From NCBI GenBank assembly GCA_035934385.1, contig DASYXY010000087.1:1-64000 (forward strand): a stretch of 64,000 nucleotides of DNA, read 5' to 3'. Position 1 is the first letter of the stretch. The number at the start of each line of letters is the position of its first letter. This DNA comes from CF-118 sp035934385. GTDB lineage: Bacteria > Chloroflexota > Dormibacteria > Dormibacterales > Dormibacteraceae. Positions 24,462 through 32,666 of the stretch are shown here, one piece after another. The translations under genes and the position numbers were made by a program. The notes beneath the pieces were generated by a model. That model ran no database searches. It was given only the letters and a program-made list of their open reading frames with translations, and was not told where the DNA came from.

Positions 24462-25642
24462 TAAGCCCGTAATCCTCGCAGATCAAACGCGACCTTCACG
24501 GCGCCGAGCCTGCCGGCGCTCATCGCATATGTGATGCCGTCGCGGTAGTCGCCCAGCGAAAACAGCGGACCGACAAGGCGCTCCAGGTGCAGCTCCGGTG
24601 CTGCTTCGAGCGCCAGCTCGAACGTGCGACGGCCTTTGCGCTTCGGCTCGGCGCCGTACGCATACGCGCCCATCACGGTGAGCTCGCGCTGCCAGATCGC
24701 TGCCCAGTCGACGCGCTCGTCGCCAGGCATCCCGACGGCCACGACGACACCGCCCTCGCGCGTGAACCGGACCGCGTCGCTCAGAGAGTCCGCGCGACCG
24801 ACGCATTCGAAGGTGATGTCGGCGCCGCCGAGCAGGAGGGATCGGTCCACGCCGTCGAGCCGGCGCGCGGCCGTGGCGAAGCGAATGCGCTGAAAGGCGT
24901 CGCCCGGCGCGATCACCGCGTCGGCTCCGAGCGCCAGCGCGAGGTCGCGCTGCGCCGGATGCTTGGCGACCGCGATCAAGCGCTTCGGCGGCGTGAACAT
25001 CTTCACCGCCGCGAGGGTCAGCAGGCCGATCGTGCCGGCGCCGACGACGATCGCCACGTCTGACTTCGTCGCCGCTCCACGCAGCGCCGCGTGCACGCAG
25101 CAAGCGAACGGCTCGATCAACACCGCCGCCTCATCGGAGAGCGAGTCCGGCACCGGGTGCACCTGCGATGGATGCGCTACCAGCACCTCACCCCATCCCC
25201 CGCCGGTGCTCGCGCAGTAGCCCGTCTGCAAGCCGACCTCGATCGGCCCCTCGGTCGCGTTGTAGCAGAGGCCCGGCCGCCCCTCCGCGCATCGCGAGCA
25301 CAGCGGCTCGATGCCGCGCACGACGCAGCCGAGCGCCGGCTCGATGACCACGCGGCTCCCATCCTCGAGAACGCCAACGACCTCATGCCCGGGAACGAAC
25401 GGATACGAGATCAGGGGATCGAGGTACAGCGAGGCGTGCCCGCCGATGGCGGCCAGGTCTGAGCCACAGATTCCGGACAGGGACGGCAGGACCCGCATCC
25501 AGCCCGCGGTCGGAAGCTCCGGCTCCGGCACATCGCCGAAATGCAGCATCGACAACGCCGAGGTCGCCACCTGGGGGTTGCCGCCCGAGGCGCGCACCAG
25601 CGCGAAGGCAGGCACCGACCGGTGATACGTGAGCGCCAGCAC
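24461..25642 (-). CDS. Zinc-dependent medium-chain alcohol dehydrogenase
   Basis: 393 residues starting at GTG directly after the reductase stop. The catalytic-zinc region is SGICGSDLAAIGG with PFVPGHEVVGV. A four-cysteine structural-zinc loop (CVVRG..CSRCAEGRPGLC) is present. The nucleotide site is VVGAGTIGLLTLAAV. It should oxidise an alcohol or reduce an aldehyde with NAD(P). Operon position between the acyl-CoA reductase and the LarA-like gene suggests a shared 2-hydroxy or alcohol substrate. Confidence 0.88.
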   Translation of the reverse strand: MLALTYHRSVPAFALVRASGGNPQVATSALSMLHFGDVPEPELPTAGWMRVLPSLSGICGSDLAAIGGHASLYLDPLISYPFVPGHEVVGVLEDGSRVVIEPALGCVVRGIEPLCSRCAEGRPGLCYNATEGPIEVGLQTGYCASTGGGWGEVLVAHPSQVHPVPDSLSDEAAVLIEPFACCVHAALRGAATKSDVAIVVGAGTIGLLTLAAVKMFTPPKRLIAVAKHPAQRDLALALGADAVIAPGDAFQRIRFATAARRLDGVDRSLLLGGADITFECVGRADSLSDAVRFTREGGVVVAVGMPGDERVDWAAIWQRELTVMGAYAYGAEPKRKGRRTFELALEAAPELHLERLVGPLFSLGDYRDGITYAMSAGRLGAVKVAFDLRGLRA

Positions 25643-28003
25643 CTAGCGCCTCACCGCCTCGCGGTATTCAGGCGATCGCGGGTCGGGCATCGGCGGCCGC
25701 CAGTTGCCCGGCGCCATCCGCCAGCGCTCCACGCGCCAGCCTCGCTGGCCCGCTACCTGCGACAGGCGCGCGTCCGGGTTGACGACGACCGGCGTGCCTG
25801 CCAGCTCCAGCATCGGCAGGTCGGACAGCGAGTCCGCGTAAGCGAAGCTCTCCGACAGGACCAGCCCGTGACTCGCTGCGTACTCTTCGAGAAGCGTCGC
25901 CCGTGCCTCACCCGCGGGCGGTGGCGACTGCAGGTCGCCCGTCATCCGGCCGTCTCTCTCGAGCAGATGCGCGCAGTCGACCTCGACCTCGAGGAGCTCG
26001 GCCAGCGGCTCGACCACCACGTCCAGCGCTCCCGTTAGAAGCAGGACGTGATGCCCCGCGCGCTTGTGCTCGCGGATGCGGCGCATGCCCTCGGGATACA
26101 CCCGACGGAGGGTGACGGCGTTCAACGCTTCGCACCCGAGCCGCCGCATCACCTCGTAATCGAGTCCGTCGTACTGCCGGTAGAACGACCGCTGGAACTC
26201 GGCTCGCGATCGACGCTCCAGGTAGAGCCACCGCGGCGCCTCGCGCAGCATCTGGGCCATGAACGCCGGCCAGTCCTCGAGTGGCTGCGCGCGCAGCCGC
26301 ATCCACAGGAAGTACTCGACGACGTTTGTCTCGACAAGCGTCCCGTCGACGTCGAACACGGCCAGCACGTCCGACCGGCCGCTGCGCCGCTCGATCGCCG
26401 ACCGCACCGAGTCGCCGGCGGCCTTCACGAGTGTCGAGCCGGTGGGCTGTTTTCCCCGGCGCGCCGCAGTTTCCTGCCGGGACATGCGCAGCACGGTCGG
26501 GATGTGCACGTCTTTCATGTAGTGGTCCCACGAGTACAGCGCGGGGTCGAACGGAAACGTCTTCTGCTCGTCGGACGAGAGCGTGCCCCAGACCGACATG
26601 AGATGGCGGGTGTCGAAGATGCAGTCCACCTCGGTGTACACGCCGTACAGCTGGATCAGGGACAGGCCGCGCTCGAGCCGCTCGCGCTCCGCGTTCAGGT
26701 TGTCGGACAGCGGCGCGGCGTCGGCGCCCAGCGGCAGCCGCTCCACCAGCCACTGAGCGACCTCTGTGAAACGCAGCGCCGTCCGGGCGCGGGCGGTCAG
26801 CTCCGACCGCGTCGGATACGTCCACGTGGGCGCCCCGATCGCCTGGCCGTGGCGGTCGCGCAGCGGTTTCTCGCCGAAATACTCGCGGCCGATGTCGGGA
26901 AACCGGCGGTACCGCAGCGGATTCCGGCTGCCGGATGCCACGTGGTAGACCCGCGGCTTGGCATCGGGCGGGGGGCTCGCGGCCACCGCCAGCACCGCGT
27001 TGACGACGAAGTCGACGGGGATGATGTCGAGCACCGAGTCCGGCAGGCCGGAGAAGTCCTGCAGGATGCCGCGCCCGAACGCGAGGATGATCGGCTCGGC
27101 CATGCGGAAGCCCTCGAGCCAACCCGGAAACGGCTCCGCCAGTGCGCTCTCGATGATCGAAGGCCGCACTATCGAGAGCGGTACATCGCCGTGCAGCTCG
27201 ACCACCGCGTGCTCGGCCATCGCCTTCGTGAAGGAGTAGATGTCGCTGAAGCCCATCGCGTTGGCGTGCACGCGCCCGCGCTCGACAAGCCGGTCCTTCA
27301 CCCATTTCTCGCGCAGCCGCTCGGTGGCGCGCGCCATCGCCGGTGTGCCGGCGGGGCCTACGCGCGACCGCGCCTCGCGCCGCAGCTTGCCCAGCACCTC
27401 GGGCCTCCGCGACTCCTCCTCGACCGGGCCTCGCAGCCCCGCCAGCACCTCGGCCTCGTGTCGCCAGTTGAGACCTGGGTCGAGCGGCATCTCTTCGCGC
27501 ACCAGGCCGCGAATCAGCCCGCCGACGAACGCCGTCGAGACGTGCACGAGGTGCGGCCTCTTGCCCGTGTCGCGCACGGCGTTGACCATGCGGGCGGCGC
27601 CGAGAAGGTTGGTTTGCGCCGACAGGTCGGCCGGGTTGTCGAACTCCACCGCCGCCGCCGAATGGATCACGATGTCGCATCGCGCCAGCTCGGCGCGACC
27701 CGCGTCGGTCAGGCCGAGCCCGTCGGCGCCGAGGTCGATCTCCAGTACCGAAAGCTTCTCCGCGGCCAGGCGCGCGAAAGCGTCCTCGCCAAGCTCGTCC
27801 TTGAGGCGTTTGAACGCGGGGCTCGACAGCACCTCACGCTCGAGCCTCTCCGCCGCCGGGCGCCGCGCGCTCGAGCGGATCGCGAGGTTGATGCGGCCCA
27901 CCTCGGGGATCGCGCGGAGGGTCTTCTCGACGATCGACTTGCCGAGGAAACCGGTCGTGCCCGTGACCAGGATGGTCTTGCCCTTCAAGGCTTCGGCGAT
28001 CAA
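25643..28003 (-). CDS. Fatty acyl-CoA reductase-like SDR fused to HAD-IB phosphatase
   Basis: A 786-residue two-domain protein starting at TTG. Residues of about 8-400 form an extended SDR of the male-sterility/fatty acyl-CoA reductase type, with VTGTTGFLGKSIVEK and catalytic YSFTKAMAEH. A FAR C-terminal-like segment (TEVDCIFDTRHL) follows. Residues of about 555-760 form a SerB-like HAD domain with FDVDGTLVETN, LLTGALDVVVEPL and YADSLSDLPML. The N-terminal part would reduce an acyl-CoA to aldehyde or alcohol; the HAD part would remove a phosphate. The substrate is unknown. Confidence 0.87.
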   Translation of the reverse strand: MIAEALKGKTILVTGTTGFLGKSIVEKTLRAIPEVGRINLAIRSSARRPAAERLEREVLSSPAFKRLKDELGEDAFARLAAEKLSVLEIDLGADGLGLTDAGRAELARCDIVIHSAAAVEFDNPADLSAQTNLLGAARMVNAVRDTGKRPHLVHVSTAFVGGLIRGLVREEMPLDPGLNWRHEAEVLAGLRGPVEEESRRPEVLGKLRREARSRVGPAGTPAMARATERLREKWVKDRLVERGRVHANAMGFSDIYSFTKAMAEHAVVELHGDVPLSIVRPSIIESALAEPFPGWLEGFRMAEPIILAFGRGILQDFSGLPDSVLDIIPVDFVVNAVLAVAASPPPDAKPRVYHVASGSRNPLRYRRFPDIGREYFGEKPLRDRHGQAIGAPTWTYPTRSELTARARTALRFTEVAQWLVERLPLGADAAPLSDNLNAERERLERGLSLIQLYGVYTEVDCIFDTRHLMSVWGTLSSDEQKTFPFDPALYSWDHYMKDVHIPTVLRMSRQETAARRGKQPTGSTLVKAAGDSVRSAIERRSGRSDVLAVFDVDGTLVETNVVEYFLWMRLRAQPLEDWPAFMAQMLREAPRWLYLERRSRAEFQRSFYRQYDGLDYEVMRRLGCEALNAVTLRRVYPEGMRRIREHKRAGHHVLLLTGALDVVVEPLAELLEVEVDCAHLLERDGRMTGDLQSPPPAGEARATLLEEYAASHGLVLSESFAYADSLSDLPMLELAGTPVVVNPDARLSQVAGQRGWRVERWRMAPGNWRPPMPDPRSPEYREAVRR

Positions 28004-28048
28004 GACGGATAAGTCTATCGGCGCGTGAGAACGTGTCCGGGCGCAGCC

Positions 28049-29131
28049 CTACTGCGCTTGTTTCGGCTCGAAGCCCGGCAGCGTGATCGAAGGCGATGAG
28101 TTGGCGTCGGTCCAGCCGAGATTCGTCCTCGCCGTCACCCAGAACCAGTACGTGCGACCCGGCTCGCCGGTGAACCAAGCCGTCCCCGCGACCCTCGACG
28201 TGAGCAGGTCGCCCATCACCCCGTCCTGCGTCACGTACTGCACCTGGTAGACATTGCCCGCACCCGGGCTGTGCCACGACACGGAGATCGCGGTCGGGTC
28301 GTGAGGATCGCGACCCACCGCCACGGCGGCCTGAGGCAGCGGAACGTTGGCGAATCGGGGGGCGCCGCCAAGCCACAGGTTGCCGACATCCTTGGGCCAC
28401 GGATCGGGAAACGAGCCGGCCCAGCCGTACGGATCCACCGGACCGGCACCGTTGACGTAATAAACACCGAAGTGCAGGTGCGGCCCGGTGGTATTGCCCG
28501 TCATCCCCGACAGGCCGATGACCTGTCCTCGCTCGACCCACTGGCCAACCCCAACGTCGATGCGCGAAAGGTGCCCGTAGTACGTCAGGAGTCCATTGCC
28601 GTGCGTGATCTCGATCGTCAGGCCGCTGAGGCACGTGTGGCACGACGGCACCACCCAGCCGGCCAGCCTGACGCGGCCGGGTGCCGCCGCGGCCACAGGC
28701 TCGTAGTACAGCCCGTAGTCGTAGCCATCGTGTCCGTCGTAGTAGAGGTAGTCGTGCTGGCCCGGCGTTTGCGCGTAGCCCCAGTCAAACCCGGGATCTG
28801 GACCGCCGACCGACTTCGAGACCACCTCGCCGTCCCACCGACACAGCCGGCCGTTGGCCTGGTAGTTGGGATAGCAGTGGTCGAACAGTGCCGTGACGTA
28901 GTGCGCGCCCATGAAAGGGAGCGTCAGGAACGCGCCGCTGGCTGCGGCCTCGTGCAGGTTGGCGGTACCGGTCTCGAGCGCTCCGTAAGGCATCTGGCTC
29001 GGGTAGAACCAGCGGCTGTAGTGACCTTGACGCTGACCCGGGGCCAGAGCCTGGCCGGCCTGTGCGGGCGCCGCCGCAATCAGCTGAACAGCGAGTGCGA
29101 ACAGGACGATGGAGATTCGAATCACCCGCAC
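28049..29131 (-). CDS. Secreted M23 peptidase with fibronectin-III-like C-terminus
   Basis: 360 residues from the GTG at 29131, which begins a clean signal peptide (RVIRISIVLFALAVQLIAAA). A TTG at 29194 would add 21 residues and abut the divergent gene. The LytM zinc ligands are GHDGYDYG (HxxxD) and GPHLHFGVY (HxH). Residues of about 260-350 look like a fibronectin type III domain (ISVSWHSPGAGNVYQVQYV, YWFWVTARTNLG). It probably cuts peptidoglycan peptides outside the cell. Confidence 0.86.
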   Translation of the reverse strand: MRVIRISIVLFALAVQLIAAAPAQAGQALAPGQRQGHYSRWFYPSQMPYGALETGTANLHEAAASGAFLTLPFMGAHYVTALFDHCYPNYQANGRLCRWDGEVVSKSVGGPDPGFDWGYAQTPGQHDYLYYDGHDGYDYGLYYEPVAAAAPGRVRLAGWVVPSCHTCLSGLTIEITHGNGLLTYYGHLSRIDVGVGQWVERGQVIGLSGMTGNTTGPHLHFGVYYVNGAGPVDPYGWAGSFPDPWPKDVGNLWLGGAPRFANVPLPQAAVAVGRDPHDPTAISVSWHSPGAGNVYQVQYVTQDGVMGDLLTSRVAGTAWFTGEPGRTYWFWVTARTNLGWTDANSSPSITLPGFEPKQAQ

Positions 29132-29194
29132 AGCGACTGGCCAGTCTAGGACCGCCACCGGATCAACGGTCGCGGTTCCAGTTAAGTTTCGCAA

Positions 29195-30247
29195 ATGAGC
29201 TCTGCGCGCACAGCACCGATCGAGGTGTTGAGCCAGGGCCGGGCGGCCGTGTACGAGGAGCCGACCGGGCCTTCCGGGGTCCGGATCCGCGAGTTACCGA
29301 CAACCGAGCCCAAACCAGGACATGTCGCCGTTGCCATCAAGGCGGCGTCCATCAATCACCTCGACCTCTGGCTCGCGCACGGCGCGCAGCGCGTGACCCC
29401 GCCGCGAGTCATCGCAGCTGACGGGGCCGGGGTGATCCAAGCTTCAAACGATCCGCGATGGAAACCAGGCGACGAGGTCGTCGTCTTCCCGACGCTGTGC
29501 TGTTGGGAGTGCGACCAATGCCGCGCCGGCAACAACGTTTACTGCGAGCGTTTCGGCGTGATCGGCGAGCACACCGACGGCACCGCGTGCGAGCTGTTCC
29601 ACGTCGACGCGCGCAGCGTGTTTCCGAAACCGCAGGCGTTGAGCTGGCATGAAGCGGCGGCGTTTCCGCTGACGTTCCTCACAGCGTGGCGGATGCTCAC
29701 GACACGGGCCAGGCTCCAGGCCGACGAGACGGTGCTCGTGATCGGCGCGGGCGCAGGTGTGGCCGTGGCCGCCATCCAGATCGCGCGCCACATCGGCGCT
29801 CGCGTGCTCGCCACGAGCCGCTCCGAGGCCAAGCGCAAGCGCGCGCTGGAGCTCGGTGCGGATGCAGTGTTCGACTCGGCGGGCTTCAGCGCAGCGGTCA
29901 GGCAGGCGACCGGCGACGGGGTCGACGTGGTGTTCGAACACGTCGGCCCCGCCACGATGGATGAGTCGATGCGCTCGCTCGCGCTTGGCGGCCGCGTGGT
30001 CACGTGCGGCTCCACCTCAGGCGTGAAGGCCGAGATCAGCATGCCGCGTCTGTTCTTCCGCCACGCCTCGCTGCTGGGATCGACGATGGGCAACGCGAAT
30101 GAGTTCGAAGCCGTGCTCAAGGCCATCGACCGCGGCATGCGGCCAGTAGTCGACAGCATCTATCCGTTGTCAGATGTGCAGGCGGCTTTGACGCGTCTCG
30201 ACGCGGCCGAGCAGTTCGGCAAGGTAGTGTTGTCCGTTTCGAGTTGA
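29195..30247 (+). CDS. MDR-superfamily zinc-binding oxidoreductase
   Basis: A 350-residue alcohol-dehydrogenase-like/quinone-oxidoreductase protein. The structural zinc loop is CCWECDQCRAGNNVYC. The cofactor-binding region is VLVIGAGAGVAVAAIQIA. The catalytic zinc ligands are not evident at the usual GHE site (VIAADGAGV instead), so it may be a zinc-independent reductase. The substrate is unknown. The gene is divergent from the M23 peptidase. Confidence 0.83.
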   Translation: MSSARTAPIEVLSQGRAAVYEEPTGPSGVRIRELPTTEPKPGHVAVAIKAASINHLDLWLAHGAQRVTPPRVIAADGAGVIQASNDPRWKPGDEVVVFPTLCCWECDQCRAGNNVYCERFGVIGEHTDGTACELFHVDARSVFPKPQALSWHEAAAFPLTFLTAWRMLTTRARLQADETVLVIGAGAGVAVAAIQIARHIGARVLATSRSEAKRKRALELGADAVFDSAGFSAAVRQATGDGVDVVFEHVGPATMDESMRSLALGGRVVTCGSTSGVKAEISMPRLFFRHASLLGSTMGNANEFEAVLKAIDRGMRPVVDSIYPLSDVQAALTRLDAAEQFGKVVLSVSS

Positions 30248-30260
30248 GGAGGCATCGGCG

Positions 30261-30662
30261 TTGAGTGGCTTCAAGGCGTTTCTGCTTCGGGGCAATGTCG
30301 TCGATCTTGCGGTCGGCGTGGTCATCGGAATCGCGTTCGGCACAGTCATCACCGCGTTCGTGAAGGACCTGGTGACGCCGCTGATCGCGGCCATGGGCGG
30401 CAAGCCCGACTTCGCGAGCCTTTTCTTCACGGTGAACAACAGCAAGTTCCTGTATGGCGATTTCATCAACGCTCTGATCGCCTTCCTGATCGTGGCCGCG
30501 GTCATCTATTTCTTCGTCGTGCTGCCGATCAACTCGCTTGTCGCGCGAGCTCGCAAAGAGCCGCCCGCCGACCCGACCACAAAGAAGTGCACCGAGTGCC
30601 TGAGCGAGATCCCGATCGGTGCCAGGCGGTGCGCGTTCTGCGCGCAGCCGCAGCCCGCCTAG
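30261..30662 (+). CDS. mscL: Large-conductance mechanosensitive channel with zinc-ribbon tail
   Basis: 133 residues from a TTG preceded by GAGGAGG. The first MscL helix (FLLRGNVVDLAVGVVIGIAF) and the second (FINALIAFLIVAAVIYFFVV) are clear. The C-terminus ends in a CxxC...CxxC zinc ribbon (CTECLSEIPIGARRCAFC) in place of the usual amphipathic helical bundle. The protein should open under osmotic downshock; the ribbon may assist assembly or signalling, which is inference. Confidence 0.92.
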   Translation: MSGFKAFLLRGNVVDLAVGVVIGIAFGTVITAFVKDLVTPLIAAMGGKPDFASLFFTVNNSKFLYGDFINALIAFLIVAAVIYFFVVLPINSLVARARKEPPADPTTKKCTECLSEIPIGARRCAFCAQPQPA

Positions 30663-30674
30663 TCGCCCCATTCT

Positions 30675-30732
30675 CGAGTGCCGGCACTCGCACTGCTTTT
30701 GGCGCCAAATGAAACGCGAGTGCCGGCACTCG
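30675..30732. repeat. Composite palindrome: two CGAGTGCCGGCACTCG copies around TTTGGCGCCAAA
   Basis: Two identical 16-bp perfect palindromes at 30675-30690 and 30717-30732 flank a 12-bp palindrome TTTGGCGCCAAA at 30698-30709. The element fills the gap between convergent mscL and the DtxR-type gene. It may act as a bidirectional terminator or a protein-binding site. Confidence 0.65.
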
Positions 30733-30743
30733 GCTGAATCTGG

Positions 30744-31445
30744 CTAGACCGGAACCACCCACAGCTTGCCGGCGGTCTCGTGGCTCAGGATCACCTCACC
30801 GTCACCCGCGCGCACCCGTAGCGTGCGGCCGACGTCATCGACCTCCAGCACCTTCAGCTTTCGACCCGGCACCAGCCCGCGATCGAACAGGTAGGCCAGC
30901 AGGCGCGGAGCCTCGCGCTCGGCGACCTCGGACACCCGGGTGACCGCCGCCCCGTGGCCGGCCCCGAGGCTCGCCAGCCGGACCTCGCGCGGTGCGGCCT
31001 TCGAGTGGCCCGGGATCGGGTTGCCGTGAGGGCACGTTCGCGGCCGCCCCAAGGCCTCATAGAGCCGGCGCTCGACCACCTCGGAAACCGCATGCTCGAG
31101 GCGGGCGGCCTCCTCGTCGGCGGTGACCCAGTCGAGGCCCAGCGCGTCCGTCAGCCATCGCTCCATGATCCGGTGGCGGCGCACGATCGCCTCCGCCGCC
31201 TTCATGCCGGCGGCTGTGAGCTCGATCTCCTTGCTCCGCGTCAGCCGGACCATCCCATCTCGCGCCATCCGGCGCAGTCCGATCGTCACGGTCGGCCGGC
31301 TCACGCCGAGCCAGTCCGCCAGGCGCGCGCTGCGCAGCGGCTCGCCTTCCGACCACATGTAGTAGATCGCTTCGAGGTAGCGGGAGATGACCTCGGAAGG
31401 CTCTTTGTGAGCCCCGTTAGACTTGTCTAATCGTGTCTTTTGCAC
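30744..31445 (-). CDS. DtxR/MntR-family metal-dependent repressor
   Basis: 233 residues from a GTG. The winged HTH covers about residues 15-75 (ARLADWLGVSRPTVTIGLRR). The dimerisation/metal domain holds EEAARLEHAVSEVVERRL, where EH matches conserved metal ligands. The C-terminal 75 residues form a FeoA/SH3-like domain. The Cys102 ligand of DtxR appears as Ala, closer to manganese-type regulators. It is divergent from a ZIP transporter and likely controls it through the palindrome at 31417-31430. Confidence 0.9.
   Translation of the reverse strand: MQKTRLDKSNGAHKEPSEVISRYLEAIYYMWSEGEPLRSARLADWLGVSRPTVTIGLRRMARDGMVRLTRSKEIELTAAGMKAAEAIVRRHRIMERWLTDALGLDWVTADEEAARLEHAVSEVVERRLYEALGRPRTCPHGNPIPGHSKAAPREVRLASLGAGHGAAVTRVSEVAEREAPRLLAYLFDRGLVPGRKLKVLEVDDVGRTLRVRAGDGEVILSHETAGKLWVVPV
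31417..31430. promoter_or_regulatory. Candidate DtxR-type operator
   Basis: TTAGACTTGTCTAA is a perfect inverted repeat (TTAGAC-TT-GTCTAA) of the kind bound by DtxR/MntR relatives. It overlaps the -35 region of the ZIP gene and codons 6-10 of the repressor gene. Confidence 0.6.
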
Positions 31446-31452
31446 GTACTAA
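31424..31452 (+). promoter_or_regulatory. Candidate promoter of the ZIP gene
   Basis: TTGTCT (31424-31429) and TACTAA (31447-31452) are separated by 17 bases. The ATG at 31459 lies 7 bases after the -10, so the mRNA may be leaderless. The -35 lies inside the candidate operator. Confidence 0.45.
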
Positions 31453-31458
31453 CGAATC

Positions 31459-32268
31459 ATGAGCCAGGCGACAGCCGTCCTGCTCGGAGCGATCGCAGGC
31501 GGCACCATCTTCCTCGGCCTGCCCATCGCGCGCCTCCGTGGCCTGCCGACGCCGGTCCAGGGCTTCCTCAACGCCTTCGCCACGGGCATCCTCGTTTTCC
31601 TCCTCTGGGACATCCTGACCCACGCCGCAGCTCCCATCGAGCAGGCGCTCGCGAACACGATGAGGCGTTCCGAGCTTGCCGGCACGGGCCCCGGCCCCTT
31701 CGTCCTGATGGCGGCCATCTTCGCGCTTGGCCTCGGCGCGGGTCTGTTGGTCCTCGTGTACTTCAACCGCGCCCTATTCGGGCGTCTGCGCCACGAGGCG
31801 CACGCCCCCACGCCGCGGAACATCGCCATGGCGATTGCGACCGGACTAGGCCTGCACAACCTCTCGGAGGGCCTCGCCATCGGCCAGTCGGCGCACACAG
31901 GCGCCATCGCCTTCGCGGGCGTGCTGGTGGTGGGGTTTGCGCTGCACAACATCACCGAGGGCTTCGGCATCGCTGCGCCGATGACGACCGACCCGAAGCC
32001 GGTGTCGTGGGGCTTCCTGGCCCTGGCCGGCCTGATCGGCGGAGGGCCGACATTCATCGGCACGTGGATCGGCTACCTCGCGAGCTCCGAATACCTCTAC
32101 GTCGCGTTCCTGGCGATCGCCGCGGGAGCGCTGCTGTACGTGCTCAACGAACTGTTCCACCTGGGACGCCGGCTCACCTCGCCGCCCAACTTTGCGTGGG
32201 GACTGCTGCTCGGTTTCCTTACCGCTTTCGCGACCGACCTGTTCCTGACCGCCGTAAGCGGCGGCTAG
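31459..32268 (+). CDS. ZIP-family metal transporter
   Basis: A 269-residue membrane protein with about eight helices. The metal-transport helices carry GLGLHNLSEGLAIG and ALHNITEGFGIAAP, the paired HN-E motifs of ZIP proteins. It should import Zn, Mn or Fe. Its divergent neighbour is a DtxR-type repressor and the operator between them supports metal-responsive control. Confidence 0.92.
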   Translation: MSQATAVLLGAIAGGTIFLGLPIARLRGLPTPVQGFLNAFATGILVFLLWDILTHAAAPIEQALANTMRRSELAGTGPGPFVLMAAIFALGLGAGLLVLVYFNRALFGRLRHEAHAPTPRNIAMAIATGLGLHNLSEGLAIGQSAHTGAIAFAGVLVVGFALHNITEGFGIAAPMTTDPKPVSWGFLALAGLIGGGPTFIGTWIGYLASSEYLYVAFLAIAAGALLYVLNELFHLGRRLTSPPNFAWGLLLGFLTAFATDLFLTAVSGG

Positions 32269-32613
32269 CTAGTCAGCGAACTCCAGCTCGTCAGGCTCGG
32301 TGTCGTCCCAGTCGGGGTAGCGCCACTTGAACAGCCGCTCCTGGATCTCGAACAGACTGTCCAGCGTGTCCTGGACCGGCCCGTCGGTCCGCAGCGGCTC
32401 GCGGACGTGGTGGGGCATCAGCTCCACCGCCTCCTTCAGCTCGGCCCGCAGCACCGGCGGCACGTTCTTGACGCCGTCCCGGTTCATCTCCTCCAGCTGC
32501 CAGAGGACCCGGTCGGTGGCCTCCAGCATCCGCTGGAAGGCGTACCGGCGCCGGTTCTGGCGGCGCAGAGCCGTTTCCTGCTGCTCGATTCGGGTGCTTG
32601 TGTGATCAATCAT
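32269..32613 (-). CDS. Conserved-looking hypothetical protein
   Basis: 114 residues, soluble and charged, probably helical. It has an Arg-rich N-terminal segment and an acidic C-terminus (WDDTEPDELEFAD). No domain is recognised. It is convergent with the ZIP gene with no intervening bases. Confidence 0.6.
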   Translation of the reverse strand: MIDHTSTRIEQQETALRRQNRRRYAFQRMLEATDRVLWQLEEMNRDGVKNVPPVLRAELKEAVELMPHHVREPLRTDGPVQDTLDSLFEIQERLFKWRYPDWDDTEPDELEFAD

Positions 32614-32666
32614 GTGCGAGTTTCTCCAGCTACGTTTCCTAGCTTACCGGCTCCCGAGCCCCATCA

